From Actinoplanes italicus (lineage in GTDB: Bacteria > Actinomycetota > Actinomycetes > Mycobacteriales > Micromonosporaceae), in the NCBI RefSeq assembly GCF_003001815.1, contig NZ_PVMZ01000012.1:124001-188000 (forward strand): DNA of 64,000 nt, in the 5' to 3' direction. A program made the position numbers and the translations under genes. This document shows, piece after piece, positions 10,701-18,065 of this stretch (position 1 is the first letter of the stretch; every line of letters begins with the position of its first letter). The notes under the pieces were generated by a model. The model was not told where the DNA came from. It did no database searches and saw only the letters and a program-made list of their open reading frames with translations.

Positions 10701-11480
10701 GGAGCCGTCGCTGGACGAGGTGGCCGCCAGCACCGACACCGAGCTCGCGCTCGTCAGCGACAGGTCGGCGGAGAGCGGCGTCCCGGGCTTGGTGGTCAGC
10801 GGGGTCTGTGTCCGGCACCGGTCCAGTTCCGGCGTGGTCAGGGCGCACGCGGGCAGCTGCACGAGGCGCAGCCGTGAGGCGTATCCACCGCCGTAGGCGT
10901 TGCGGAACGTCGAGCTGTCGACGTCGACGCCGACACCGCCCGTCCCTGCCGTGCTCTCCACGGTGAACAGGACGCCGGTGACGCCGGCGGCCTTCGCCTT
11001 CGACGGATCGACCGTGCTCACCCGGACCTGGGACGGCGCGGACCCGGAGGACGCGCGGGCCAGTGACACGGGGGTGTCGCCGGCGCGGACCCAGGAGCGG
11101 CTGTTCGCGGCCGAGGTGCCGCGTGCCGCGGCGGTCTCCGGCAGCTTGACGGTGGCCGACTTCGCCGCCGGCAGCTTCGACTTCGCGGAGGGGTCGAATT
11201 TCTTGTACGGCTTGGCGGTGGTGACCTTGCGTGCCTCCCGCGCCTTGCCGAGGGTGACCCGCTCCTGAGCGCTGGGCTTCGGGAACGGCTCCTTCCGTGG
11301 CGAGGCCGAGGCGGGAGCGGCGGTGTAGCCGAAGATTGCCGGTGTGATGAGTGTCAGCAGAATGGCGGCCACCGGTCGCCGCCATCGCCGCATCAATGAC
11401 GTATTTCTACGTTTTTCGGGCAGCATCTGCCCGTAATTGGACAACACTGATGTAAGCCTTTCCCCGTTTGAAGAGTTCAT
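4719..11480 (-). CDS. Secreted RHS-repeat protein with glycine-zipper C-terminus (polymorphic toxin candidate)
   Basis: About 2253 residues. The frame is open to 11636, but that extension runs into the upstream gene's terminator, so I place the start at the ATG at 11480; an alternative ATG at 11393 begins directly on the signal peptide (MRRWRRPVAAILLTLI ... PASAS). The N-terminal third has an SpvB-like region. The middle holds many YD/RHS repeats (YDSLGRLTAVW, YDHSGRRTKVIG, YDALNRLVQAW). The RHS-associated core KYDPALGRFISADPVLDP is encoded near 5700-5750. The remaining roughly 300 residues are a Gly/Ser/Pro linker, an unrecognised segment (about 4960-5390) and a run of GxxxG/AxxxG glycine zippers ending in a short charged tail. 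RHS proteins of this design form shells that carry C-terminal toxins. The zipper tail could insert into membranes, which would fit the membrane protein immediately downstream. Confidence 0.88.
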   Translation of the reverse strand: MNSSNGERLTSVLSNYGQMLPEKRRNTSLMRRWRRPVAAILLTLITPAIFGYTAAPASASPRKEPFPKPSAQERVTLGKAREARKVTTAKPYKKFDPSAKSKLPAAKSATVKLPETAAARGTSAANSRSWVRAGDTPVSLARASSGSAPSQVRVSTVDPSKAKAAGVTGVLFTVESTAGTGGVGVDVDSSTFRNAYGGGYASRLRLVQLPACALTTPELDRCRTQTPLTTKPGTPLSADLSLTSASSVSVLAATSSSDGSSGDFSATSLSAGGSWSGGGSTGAFTYKYPISAPPPLGGAAPEIELSYSSSSVDARTSATNNQSSWIGDGWKSSEHYIERTYKGCRDVKDSGAPTGSGDVCWAGQLLTLSLDGSSTQIVYDDDTKTFRPAEDDSKTKIERLSGATNGTKNGEHFRVTIEGVQYYFGLNRLPGWATGEEETRSVWTMPVYKANGGVSDCPTGDFGDTACTLGYRFNLDYVVDPYTNATAYFYTPEMGLYGANKKKDKPVSYVRDGFLKRIDYGMRASTIFSAAVPAQIVFNTDERCIVGRPAGNECTDEQFTNSHPEYWPDTPVDLNCVSGKDCDKFGASFWSRKRLTSIVTQARVNGAMKPVSRYDLVQTFPDGGDHAPTLWLESIKHTGLDRLGGGDKDLSAGTVSFNPIQLPNRVGTVPGLPPMQYNRILNVTSEAGAETTVDYELPNCSSVPASDLNDEKDTKAQEFASTNTTACFPVYWAPEGQPRPLLDWFYTHPVKRVSTIDKYNAYQDGTQPKLVTEYLYKGGAAWHYDDNELVKKKNRTWGQFRGYGEVETRTGDPSVFHYVNGQPVHDQKTSSTTYYFRGMNGDTLPDGKTRPAKNLTSTDGAISVPDDNRFAGQTFEVVKLDRVGGEIDSAKVTVPTAIGPTASRSRDGLPALTANMVRPFREVARERVSYGWRTTESRTFYNTTLGQSTTGMAVQNVDRGEVGAAGNVAKCTFTKYLDGTAATVVKPAEVIVTQQDCATAGATASGTLISHSRSSFDGNPFAVNGATNPARPTRGDITAVQEASTATGATATAFLTTSTSTYDGYGRKTSETRNPNSKAADGTTSLARTVFTRRTPASGALPVTVTTVTQVQAGTDCSAVTTSSKECQLSTEVLNPVRGDVMTETDAAGGVTSMKYDSLGRLTAVWLANKSKADGAPPNMIYEYKNSATSPSVTTTKTLVDAAELGDAPAYRVSKVLHDAMLRKLETQETGENGTVVVSDTQYDSLGQIVLTNNAYAAVGNPSDSLVSDRLSQVSIPATTTTDYDALGQSTRVTEHHKGVAKWQTRTAYTGDTETVFTPAGGVINTKVTDARDRLTQFKQYTVTPAIGGSHTTGYTATGGTANVTKYEYDHSGRRTKVIGADNTTWSWTYDLRGREISQSDPDTGLFYTKYDDAGNTIATKDARGIELTYTHDLAGRKLTGVNKSRNNFKFVSYEYDTLRIGKATSTTRYVSGVTGGYTVAYTGYSTLGKPLGQKITLPSVESPLPLEFTNKFRYTQDTEALAQHEAPAVGGLPGETISYGRNLLGAPTRTAGIETYIGSTLYTDFGQLSRVTMGASSNEAQVLYSYDEYTLRLSGRTVHRSQGIGPLVDEMKYSYDDSGNPLSVVNEQSETGSTFTDTQCYRYDALNRLVQAWTAKDACPAAGTAEPAAGTLATGPGAYWQSFGYNAIGNRTGMVEHSTNGGADVTTGYTNGCTTGCNRTGAQPHTLTSTTGVDPTTFVYDVSGNLLTRTAASGNGQNLKWDDEGMLAEVTTTGASSTVTKYLYDADGNQLIRRDPGRTTLFAGDTQVVVDTSVTPAVVLGAVRTYTHGGDSDAIAVRSTLPGGGVQYLINDRHGTGVLAMDTTTQQISRQQTKPYGESRTTANPSPWPDQTRGYLGKPKSVATGYSDLGARKYDPALGRFISADPVLDPSDPNQLGGYTYAGSNPILSSDPGGKMLPPEDRAPGRDATGKKTGGGSSGSGNGNGGGSKSSGSTTTGGSRTPSTGGGAPSYNVPIPRPKPPVLPPPPPKPKFKDPLASGVSGGVAGPCTWVTVATYYQAGCGAITDGWTGGAEAGKMAAEDVAKNKYATNVFKNHWMADALYDSNKATQADAFKMKTWFNKNGFAKGVVGSAEFRTPRIPLGASAFGKQSMKGMKVVPGIGLALNVVGAVDVYNTEMEQGKSRGQAIAAGGANLAGALAGAAAGAKMGALAGAAIGGPVGALVGGIVGGAVGGVIGGGLAHKAVDKIWSLFD

Positions 11481-11633
11481 CGTCCATTCAGCAAGCTCTG
11501 GGGTCGCTTGTGGAATGCGATGATCTTCGATCAAATACGGACAGCGTACGGGGGCCGAAACCGTTTGTCGTCGATGCTTCGGGGGCCCATAGTTACATTT
11601 ACATAACGTAATTTCCTGCCTGCCAAAAGCATG

Positions 11634-11670
11634 CAAAGGGGGCGCCCGGCTATGCCGGACGCCCCCTTTG
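11634..11670 (-). terminator. Strong hairpin terminator between secreted-protein genes
   Basis: Inverted repeat with two 17-base arms (11634-11650 and 11654-11670), 16 of 17 paired, and a 3-base loop. It lies 10 bases past the stop codon at 11681 on the minus strand. On that strand the right arm is read first, and a short T-rich stretch follows the hairpin. It closes the SGNH/LamG gene and argues against the RHS gene starting as far upstream as 11636. Confidence 0.8.
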
Positions 11671-11680
11671 CCATGCGGTG

Positions 11681-14600
11681 TTACAGCGTGCTCAGCTCCC
11701 TCACCGTCTCCGGCGTGATCACGCCCTGGTAGGCCCGGACGGCGTCCAGGTCACCGGGGAAGAAGTCGCTCACGTGGTCGTCCCAGCGGGTGCGACCTGC
11801 TGTGAAGGCGCCCGCGGCGTGCCACGGCGTGCCGGACAGCTGACCCTCGCCGGCGAGCTCGCCACCGACGTACAACTGGATCTTGTTGGTGTTGGCGTCG
11901 AAGGTCGCCGCCAGGTGGGTCCAGGTGTTCAGCTGGACCTCGGCGGGGGCCTGGGCGATGGCCACACTGGGCAGTGCGGTATCGGTCTCCATCATCATGA
12001 ACCGCCAGCACTTGCAGTCGTTGCCGCGCTGGAGCATGAACCGTGCGGAGTGCTGACCATCCTGGCTCAGCGCCGTGTGGTTCCAGGTTCCGGCGGTCAG
12101 CCGTGCCCAGGTCGAGACCGAGAACGACTGATCGGTGCGCAGCAGAGCCGGCGAGGTGACGTGTGCCGTGGTGCCGTTGAGACGCACGGCGCCGACGTCC
12201 CCGAAGTCGTTGTAACCCGGGTACGTGTACGCCGCGCCGCCGGTGAGCGAGCCGTCGTTCTCGTGGAAGCTCCAGTCCTTGGCGATCGTGGTGTCGCTGT
12301 CGTCCTCGAACTGCCAGTTGGCCATCAGCTCGGGCTCGGCGTACGTGGCGATCTCCGCCTCGTTGGTGGCCCGGTTCCACACCCGGACGTCGGCGATGTC
12401 ACCGGCGAACCAGGTGCTGCCGCTGCGGCCGATCCACGTCGGACCGCCCAGGTCGTTGAACGTGGTGACCTCCTCGACCGAGGTGTCGGCCGTGCCGTTG
12501 ACGTACAGCGTCAGTGATTTGAGCTCCGCGTCGAAGACCGCGGCCAGGTGGGTCCACACCCCGGCCTTGGCGGGCTCGGACGACTCCGCGTTGTGCCAGA
12601 CGATGTCGTCGCCGGAGGTGGCCGACGGCATCTGCGCCAGCCACCGGTCGGTGGAGGCCTGGTACTGGAAGTACAGCGAGGAGTGCCCGCTGGCGTCCCG
12701 AGTGAAGATGGTGCGGTCGGCACCCTTGTCGGTCAGCCGGACCCAGGAGCTCACCGTGAAGCTGCGTGTGGTGTTGAGCATCAGGTCCGTACTCGCGTAG
12801 CTGCTCACGCCGTTGAACTTCGCGGCCTTACGGGTGGTCAGTGGACCGTCCGTCCAGGCAACGTCGGTGAGCGTCGCGGGGTTGAGCGTGCGGTCCGAGC
12901 CGACGCCCCAGCCGGTGTCGCGGGCCGTGGTGCCGGTGCCGTCGTCGAACTTCCACTCGGCCACGGCCTCCTGGACCGGGGTCGGGTCGTCGACGATCCA
13001 GTCCGACGGATCCGCGTCGATGACGTACTGCTGGGCGAGCGTCACGTAGTAGTAGTCGCTCGGGTAGGTGTTGGCGCCGTCGACCCACAGGTAGTCGTCG
13101 TGGATCTTGTCGGACAGGTGGTCGCCGTCGACCGACACCGCCGCCGCGAAGTTGATCACGCCGTCGGCGTAACCCTGCAGCTGATCCGAGGAGGGGTCGC
13201 TGCCGAGGATGAACTCGTTGACGATCTCCCGGGCCGCCTCCTGTACTGCCGTCGGCGTCTTGGCGAACGGCGGCAGCGTGGCCACGTAGACCTGCAGCCC
13301 ACCGGTCTTGTTCTGCAGGGTGACGGCCGGGTTCGACGCGTCGTCGGTCTTGAACTTCCGCAACTGCGAGGTGAGCGCGATGAGCCTGTTCCTGACCGGC
13401 GCGGCACAGGCCTCCGCGGTGGTGGCGGTGCAGGCCAGCAGATCGCTGGAACCCGCCGAGACGAGCACGGTCCGGACGTTGCTCTGGCTGAGGATCGCCC
13501 GGTCGACGACGGCGATGGCGTTCTCCGGCGTCACGGCTCCACCGACCGGCAGGCCGCCCCGGTTGCCCCAGGAGGCGCTGCCGAGGTTGAGCACACCGAA
13601 CGGCACGGTTCCGCTGCCGTTCGGCTCGTTCACCAGTTGCTCGGTGATCCGGCTGTTGAGCTGGCTCTCGCCGTTGCCGCCCGCGGTGTCACCGTTGATC
13701 GTCTGGTCACCGAACAGCACCAGCGCACCGGACGGGTTCGCCGCCGGGGTGGTGACGTCGATGCCCGCCACGAACGGGACACCGATGATCGTCGACTTGG
13801 TGAAACTGGTGCCCGCCTGCTCACCGGTGTGGTCGACGTTGTCCGCGGCGGTCACGTAGATCGGCGTCTTGCCGTCCTGGTGACCTGGCACCGTGGTGAT
13901 GTTGCCGCGGACCTTGGCACTGATCAGCACCATGGCACGGTCCGGGGCACTGAACGCGACCGGATCGCTGAGAACATCGGCGCCGGCCGCGATTGTGACC
14001 GATTTCGATCCGCCGAAGGTCAGCGACACCGGCGCGGCCGCGGCGTTCGCCTCGCCCGTGGTGGTGTTCCGCAACGCGATCGACACCGCGTCCAGGGTGA
14101 CCGGGGTCTTGCCGAGGCTGTTCGCCAGGCGCACCCGGACCCGCTGGTCGTCACCGCGGGTACCGATGCTCAGGTGCGCGGGGATGCGGACGGTCTGGTT
14201 GTTGAGCGTCGCGTTGACGGTCGCGGCGCCCGGGGTCGGGTACGACTGGACGTTGGCCGAGTCCTGCGCCGCGGCCCAGCTGCCCACCCAGCGCAGCGCG
14301 GAGGTGCCGCTGCCGGTGGCCGACGTCGGGCGGATGCCCAGGCCGAGGAAGTGCAGCGTCGGACGGCCGCTCTGGGCCACGTTGGTGACCACCGGCAGCG
14401 TGATGCTGGAGACCTGCGCGCCCGGGCAGGCCAGCGGCACACTTGTCGCGAACATGCTGATCGGCAGGGCGCCCCGCGTCGCGTTGCTCTTGTTGTACGT
14501 CGGCGCCGTGAACACCGCCTCGTTGGCCGGTGTCGCCGCCCAGTCGGCGAGCGACTGCAGGGTGTACGACTGGCTCTTCATCCCGCAGCTGGTCGTGGCG

Positions 14601-17600
14601 TAGTTGATCGTGCCACTGGCGTTGCGGGCCGGGCCGTTCGTCGTGAAGCCGACCAGTACCAGGGCGTTGCCCCGGTTCACCACACCGGTGCTCGGCACGG
14701 TGACGACCTGCCCGGAGGAGAGCATGTTGTCGTTCTTGCCGTCGCCGAACGTGGCCGGCAGCTTGATCGGGGCGCCGTTCACGGTGACCGTGCCACCCGG
14801 GTTCCAGCCCGCGGCCTTCAGGTGCGCGGCCTCGAAGCTGTAACCGACACCGTCGGCGTTCGCCGCGGTGACGGTCGGCGTGGTGCCCTCGGTCAGCGTG
14901 CTGATCGCGGCGTTGTTCAGGCAGCCCGTGGTGTTGTTGATCGGGCACGTCGGCACCGGGGCGAGCCGCAGTACGTCGATGCCGGCCTGGTAGGCGGTGG
15001 ACGAGGCGTTCTTGCCGGTCACCGTGAGGGTGATGGTGTGCACGCCCTTGTCCAGCACCCGGGCGGTGCCGTTGCCGTCCCGGATGACCCCGAAGCCCTT
15101 GAACTTCGTGGCACCCCGGACGTTGTACGCGTCGAAGCCGGTCACCAGCGTCGTCTCGGACGCCCACCCCTTGTCCAGGGTGAGGTTGTAGGTGCCGTAG
15201 TCGGGCGCGGTCATCAGGCTCGCGCCGAGCTCCCACAAACCCTGCTGGGGGACGTTGAAGTAGAACGTCGCGCTGTCACCGACGGCCACCTTGCTGGTCG
15301 TGCTCTTGTTGCCGAGCATGGCCTGGTAGCCGCTGTAGAAGTACCAGCCGGTGAAGTGGATCTGGCTGACCAGCTGGCCGCCGGTGCTGGTCGTGGTCGC
15401 CTTCGGCACCGTGGTGTAGGTGCCGTCGGTGTTCCAGGCCGACCACCCGTCGATCATGTTGTTGCCCGGCGCGTAGAACGGCGTCGACGTGCCGGCGTAG
15501 AAGCTGTACGTGGTCTGCGGGGAGGTCGATCCGGCCTGGTCGACCGCCTTGGCGAATACCCGGTGCGCCCCCGCGGTGCCCGGGGCGAAGGAGAGCCCGG
15601 CGGTGCCGTTGATGACGGTGGTGCCGTAGCCCCATCCGTTGTCGGCCTTGGCGAAGTAGATCGTGCCCGGCGTGGGCACGGTCGTCGACGTCCACGCGGT
15701 GCCCTTGTTCGCCGCGTAGGTGACGTTGGCCAGGTCACCGTCGAGCGAGAACAGGTAACCGATGACGTTGTTGGTCTTGTCGTTGCCGAGCTGGAACAGG
15801 CCCTTGTCGGTGTAGGAGCCGCCCATCGCGTCCGGCGGGAACTGGGCCGAGACGACCGTCGGGGCCTTCGGGGCCGTGGTGTCGACGGTGAACGTCTGGG
15901 TCTGCGACCAGACGCCGCCCCACACCCCGGACGCGTTCTTGATCGCGGCCTTCCAGGTGTAGGTGCCGTCCGCCAGCGCCGGGGTGATCGTCCACGAGCT
16001 GCCGTTGAGGTTGTAGCCGGACGCCGGCCCGTACCCGGATCGGATCTTGGTCCCGGCCTTGTCGAACACCTGGTAGGCGATCTGGACGTTCTCCTGCAGC
16101 CCGTTCATCTTCGGGCTGTAGCCGTGCGCCGTGATCGTCGGCGTCTTCGACGTGGTCAGGATCCGGCCCTGGTCCAGCACCGACGGGGCGATCTTCGGGT
16201 TGCCGGTGCCGTTGGTGAACTTCGGCTTGTAGCTGTAGCGCACCGACAGCGTCGCGCCGCCGCCGTAACCCAGCTGCTTCCAGTTGTACTTGTCGTCCAT
16301 GTTCTTGGCCTCGACCATGAACGTGGCGTTGCTGGCCTTGTCCGTCTGGGCGACGGTCTTGATGTGGCTCAGCACGTTGAACTTGAAGCTGGCGGGGCTG
16401 GGCCGCACCTTCTTGGTGCCGCAGTCGAGCTCCTGGCCGTTGATCGTGGAGAGCACGCCGGTGCGCTTGCCCGGCTGCTTGCCCCAGTTCAGGCCGGAGG
16501 AGTTCCAGCTGGCGATGCTGCCCATGCCGTAGATCACGGCCGCGGTGTTGTAGCAGGACGCCGACCAGCGGTGCACCACGTACATGTTGGCTTCGAAGAT
16601 CTCGGCGCCACGGATGCCGGAGGTGTTCATCTGGTAGTAGGTGCGGGCCCGCTCGGCGTCGCCACCCGGCCAGTTGTCGTAGCCGATCCGGGCGCTGGTC
16701 GAGCCGGTCGTCGACGTCGAGTTGTAGACGTTCCAGCCGTTGCTGGAGATCCGGGCCCACTTCAGCTGCGACTTGCCGGGGGAGCCCGACCAGTACGGGT
16801 CGATGTAGACCGGGTACTTGGTCGACTTGGCGGTCAGCAGCTGCTGGTCCGGGACCAGGATCTGCTTGCCGCCCTCGATGTCGACCTTGACCTTGGCGCG
16901 GTTGCGCCCCATCTCGCCGGCGGCGATCCGGGCTTCCTGGGGGGTGAGGTCCGGACCGGGCGCCGGCTCGGTGCTGCCGTCCGCCGGGGTGCTGTCCCAC
17001 ATCAGCGCGGTGTCGGTGTGGAAGATCCGCTCCCCGGACTTGGTGTCGACCGCCTCGGCGCCGCCGTTGCTGGTCTCGCCGAGCTTGACGCCGGTGCCGG
17101 TCAGACCGAAATCGATCGTCTTGAGCTCGGGGTTCCTCGCTGCCTCGGGCGTCTTCACCACGAGCATCGAGGAGTAACCGGTCGCGTCCGCGATGACCTG
17201 CAGATCGACGTCCGGCAGCACGTTCCGGTACGTGGCCGTGTCACCCGAGACGACCGCCGGCGGCAGCTCGGAGTCCCAGGAGAACTTGAGCGTCTTGCCG
17301 TTCTCGTTCATGGACAGCAGGTTCTTGCTGCCACCCGCCGAGATCGACAGCCTGGTGTTCGCCGCCTTCGGGGCGAAGCTGCCGTCCTTCTGCTTGACGA
17401 GGGTGGTGTCGACGGGCACCCAGGCGCCGTTCTGCTTCACCCGCTGCGGGGTGGAGGAGAAGATCGCCGTGAGCGAGCCGTCCGGGTTGGCCGACGTTGT
17501 CGAGTACTCGTCGGTCAGCGACGGGACCGGGGTCGGCTCGCCGCCGGAGCGGGCCTCGCCGATCGCCGTGGCGACCGGGTCGGCCGGAGCCTGTGGGGTG

Positions 17601-17725
17601 AGTGCGGGCTGGTGGGGAGCTTGCGCCTGCGCCGGTGGCGACACGGCGACCGCTCCCGCTGTGAGCAATGTGGCGACCGCCGTGACCAGAGGCAGGCGGC
17701 GCCGATGCGTCAGTCGAGACGACAT
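11681..17725 (-). CDS. Giant secreted protein: N-terminal wall-type module, SGNH hydrolase core, two LamG domains
   Basis: A protein of 2014 residues starting at the ATG at 17725, with GAGG six bases upstream. The signal peptide runs MSSRLTHRRRLPLVTAVATL and ends near PPAQAQA. The N-terminal 700 residues resemble the region common to large secreted actinobacterial proteins (SLTAIFSSTPQRVKQNG, YPVYIDPYWSG, Ig-like strands). The middle has a degenerate SGNH-hydrolase pattern: LVLFGDQTINGD in place of GDSL, NLGSASWGNRGG, LVSAGSSDLL, and DGDHLSD like the DxxH block. Two LamG/concanavalin-like jellyroll domains close the protein (AEWKFDDGTGTTARDTG, coded about 12980-12370; ANWQFEDDSDTTIAKDW, about 12340-11700). 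It probably acts on an extracellular glycan or ester. Because the SGNH blocks are non-canonical, activity is uncertain. Confidence 0.82.
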   Translation of the reverse strand: MSSRLTHRRRLPLVTAVATLLTAGAVAVSPPAQAQAPHQPALTPQAPADPVATAIGEARSGGEPTPVPSLTDEYSTTSANPDGSLTAIFSSTPQRVKQNGAWVPVDTTLVKQKDGSFAPKAANTRLSISAGGSKNLLSMNENGKTLKFSWDSELPPAVVSGDTATYRNVLPDVDLQVIADATGYSSMLVVKTPEAARNPELKTIDFGLTGTGVKLGETSNGGAEAVDTKSGERIFHTDTALMWDSTPADGSTEPAPGPDLTPQEARIAAGEMGRNRAKVKVDIEGGKQILVPDQQLLTAKSTKYPVYIDPYWSGSPGKSQLKWARISSNGWNVYNSTSTTGSTSARIGYDNWPGGDAERARTYYQMNTSGIRGAEIFEANMYVVHRWSASCYNTAAVIYGMGSIASWNSSGLNWGKQPGKRTGVLSTINGQELDCGTKKVRPSPASFKFNVLSHIKTVAQTDKASNATFMVEAKNMDDKYNWKQLGYGGGATLSVRYSYKPKFTNGTGNPKIAPSVLDQGRILTTSKTPTITAHGYSPKMNGLQENVQIAYQVFDKAGTKIRSGYGPASGYNLNGSSWTITPALADGTYTWKAAIKNASGVWGGVWSQTQTFTVDTTAPKAPTVVSAQFPPDAMGGSYTDKGLFQLGNDKTNNVIGYLFSLDGDLANVTYAANKGTAWTSTTVPTPGTIYFAKADNGWGYGTTVINGTAGLSFAPGTAGAHRVFAKAVDQAGSTSPQTTYSFYAGTSTPFYAPGNNMIDGWSAWNTDGTYTTVPKATTTSTGGQLVSQIHFTGWYFYSGYQAMLGNKSTTSKVAVGDSATFYFNVPQQGLWELGASLMTAPDYGTYNLTLDKGWASETTLVTGFDAYNVRGATKFKGFGVIRDGNGTARVLDKGVHTITLTVTGKNASSTAYQAGIDVLRLAPVPTCPINNTTGCLNNAAISTLTEGTTPTVTAANADGVGYSFEAAHLKAAGWNPGGTVTVNGAPIKLPATFGDGKNDNMLSSGQVVTVPSTGVVNRGNALVLVGFTTNGPARNASGTINYATTSCGMKSQSYTLQSLADWAATPANEAVFTAPTYNKSNATRGALPISMFATSVPLACPGAQVSSITLPVVTNVAQSGRPTLHFLGLGIRPTSATGSGTSALRWVGSWAAAQDSANVQSYPTPGAATVNATLNNQTVRIPAHLSIGTRGDDQRVRVRLANSLGKTPVTLDAVSIALRNTTTGEANAAAAPVSLTFGGSKSVTIAAGADVLSDPVAFSAPDRAMVLISAKVRGNITTVPGHQDGKTPIYVTAADNVDHTGEQAGTSFTKSTIIGVPFVAGIDVTTPAANPSGALVLFGDQTINGDTAGGNGESQLNSRITEQLVNEPNGSGTVPFGVLNLGSASWGNRGGLPVGGAVTPENAIAVVDRAILSQSNVRTVLVSAGSSDLLACTATTAEACAAPVRNRLIALTSQLRKFKTDDASNPAVTLQNKTGGLQVYVATLPPFAKTPTAVQEAAREIVNEFILGSDPSSDQLQGYADGVINFAAAVSVDGDHLSDKIHDDYLWVDGANTYPSDYYYVTLAQQYVIDADPSDWIVDDPTPVQEAVAEWKFDDGTGTTARDTGWGVGSDRTLNPATLTDVAWTDGPLTTRKAAKFNGVSSYASTDLMLNTTRSFTVSSWVRLTDKGADRTIFTRDASGHSSLYFQYQASTDRWLAQMPSATSGDDIVWHNAESSEPAKAGVWTHLAAVFDAELKSLTLYVNGTADTSVEEVTTFNDLGGPTWIGRSGSTWFAGDIADVRVWNRATNEAEIATYAEPELMANWQFEDDSDTTIAKDWSFHENDGSLTGGAAYTYPGYNDFGDVGAVRLNGTTAHVTSPALLRTDQSFSVSTWARLTAGTWNHTALSQDGQHSARFMLQRGNDCKCWRFMMMETDTALPSVAIAQAPAEVQLNTWTHLAATFDANTNKIQLYVGGELAGEGQLSGTPWHAAGAFTAGRTRWDDHVSDFFPGDLDAVRAYQGVITPETVRELSTL

Positions 17726-18065
17726 GGTGCCTCGGAAGACCCTTCTGTCAAAAGAGAAATGGGGAGTACGAGAGAAGCGCGATCTTGAAGCGCGCGGGGG
17801 ACATCGTAAGGCCGGACCGATCGAGCGATGTGTTGGTCCGATCCGGACACTCTGCCGCCCTCGCGAAGATCGCGCTGCCCCGTTCCGGAGTCGGATCGCC
17901 GTCACATCGATCGATGGCCCCGGTCCCGTTGGCCTGCGCACTCGGGTGAGCAGCACGGATGTGGATCATGCGATTCGGCGCTGTGATCTAAAACCGACAA
18001 ATCAACTTCTGTCCATGCGGCTCGGCCGGCACTGATCGACGGAGCGCGAGCCGCACAATGGCGCC
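17726..18065. other. Divergent intergenic region (340 bp) with no recognised element
   Basis: This lies between the secreted SGNH/LamG gene (minus) and the SDR/ligase gene (plus), so it should hold both promoters. Its GC content is lower than that of the flanking genes. A TTGACA-like hexamer lies in the minus-strand leader but too close to the start codon to serve as a -35. I found no convincing -35/-10 pair, repeat or small gene. Confidence 0.4.

Noticed and set aside
6906..10877. A 1323-codon plus-strand open frame opposite the RHS gene
   Set aside because: High-GC antisense shadow; no ribosome site, no recognisable domain, and the RHS repeats are clear on the minus strand.
11481..11636. 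N-terminal extension of the RHS protein to 11636
   Set aside because: It would place the start inside the terminator hairpin of the upstream gene, and the signal peptide begins later.
12548..17788. A 1746-codon open frame on the plus strand
   Set aside because: It is the shadow of the secreted SGNH/LamG gene on the other strand, with Arg/Gly/Val-rich low-complexity translation and no domain.
17748..17969. A 73-codon minus-strand open frame upstream of the SGNH/LamG gene
   Set aside because: No ribosome site and no recognisable features; codon use does not show the strong third-position GC bias of the real genes.
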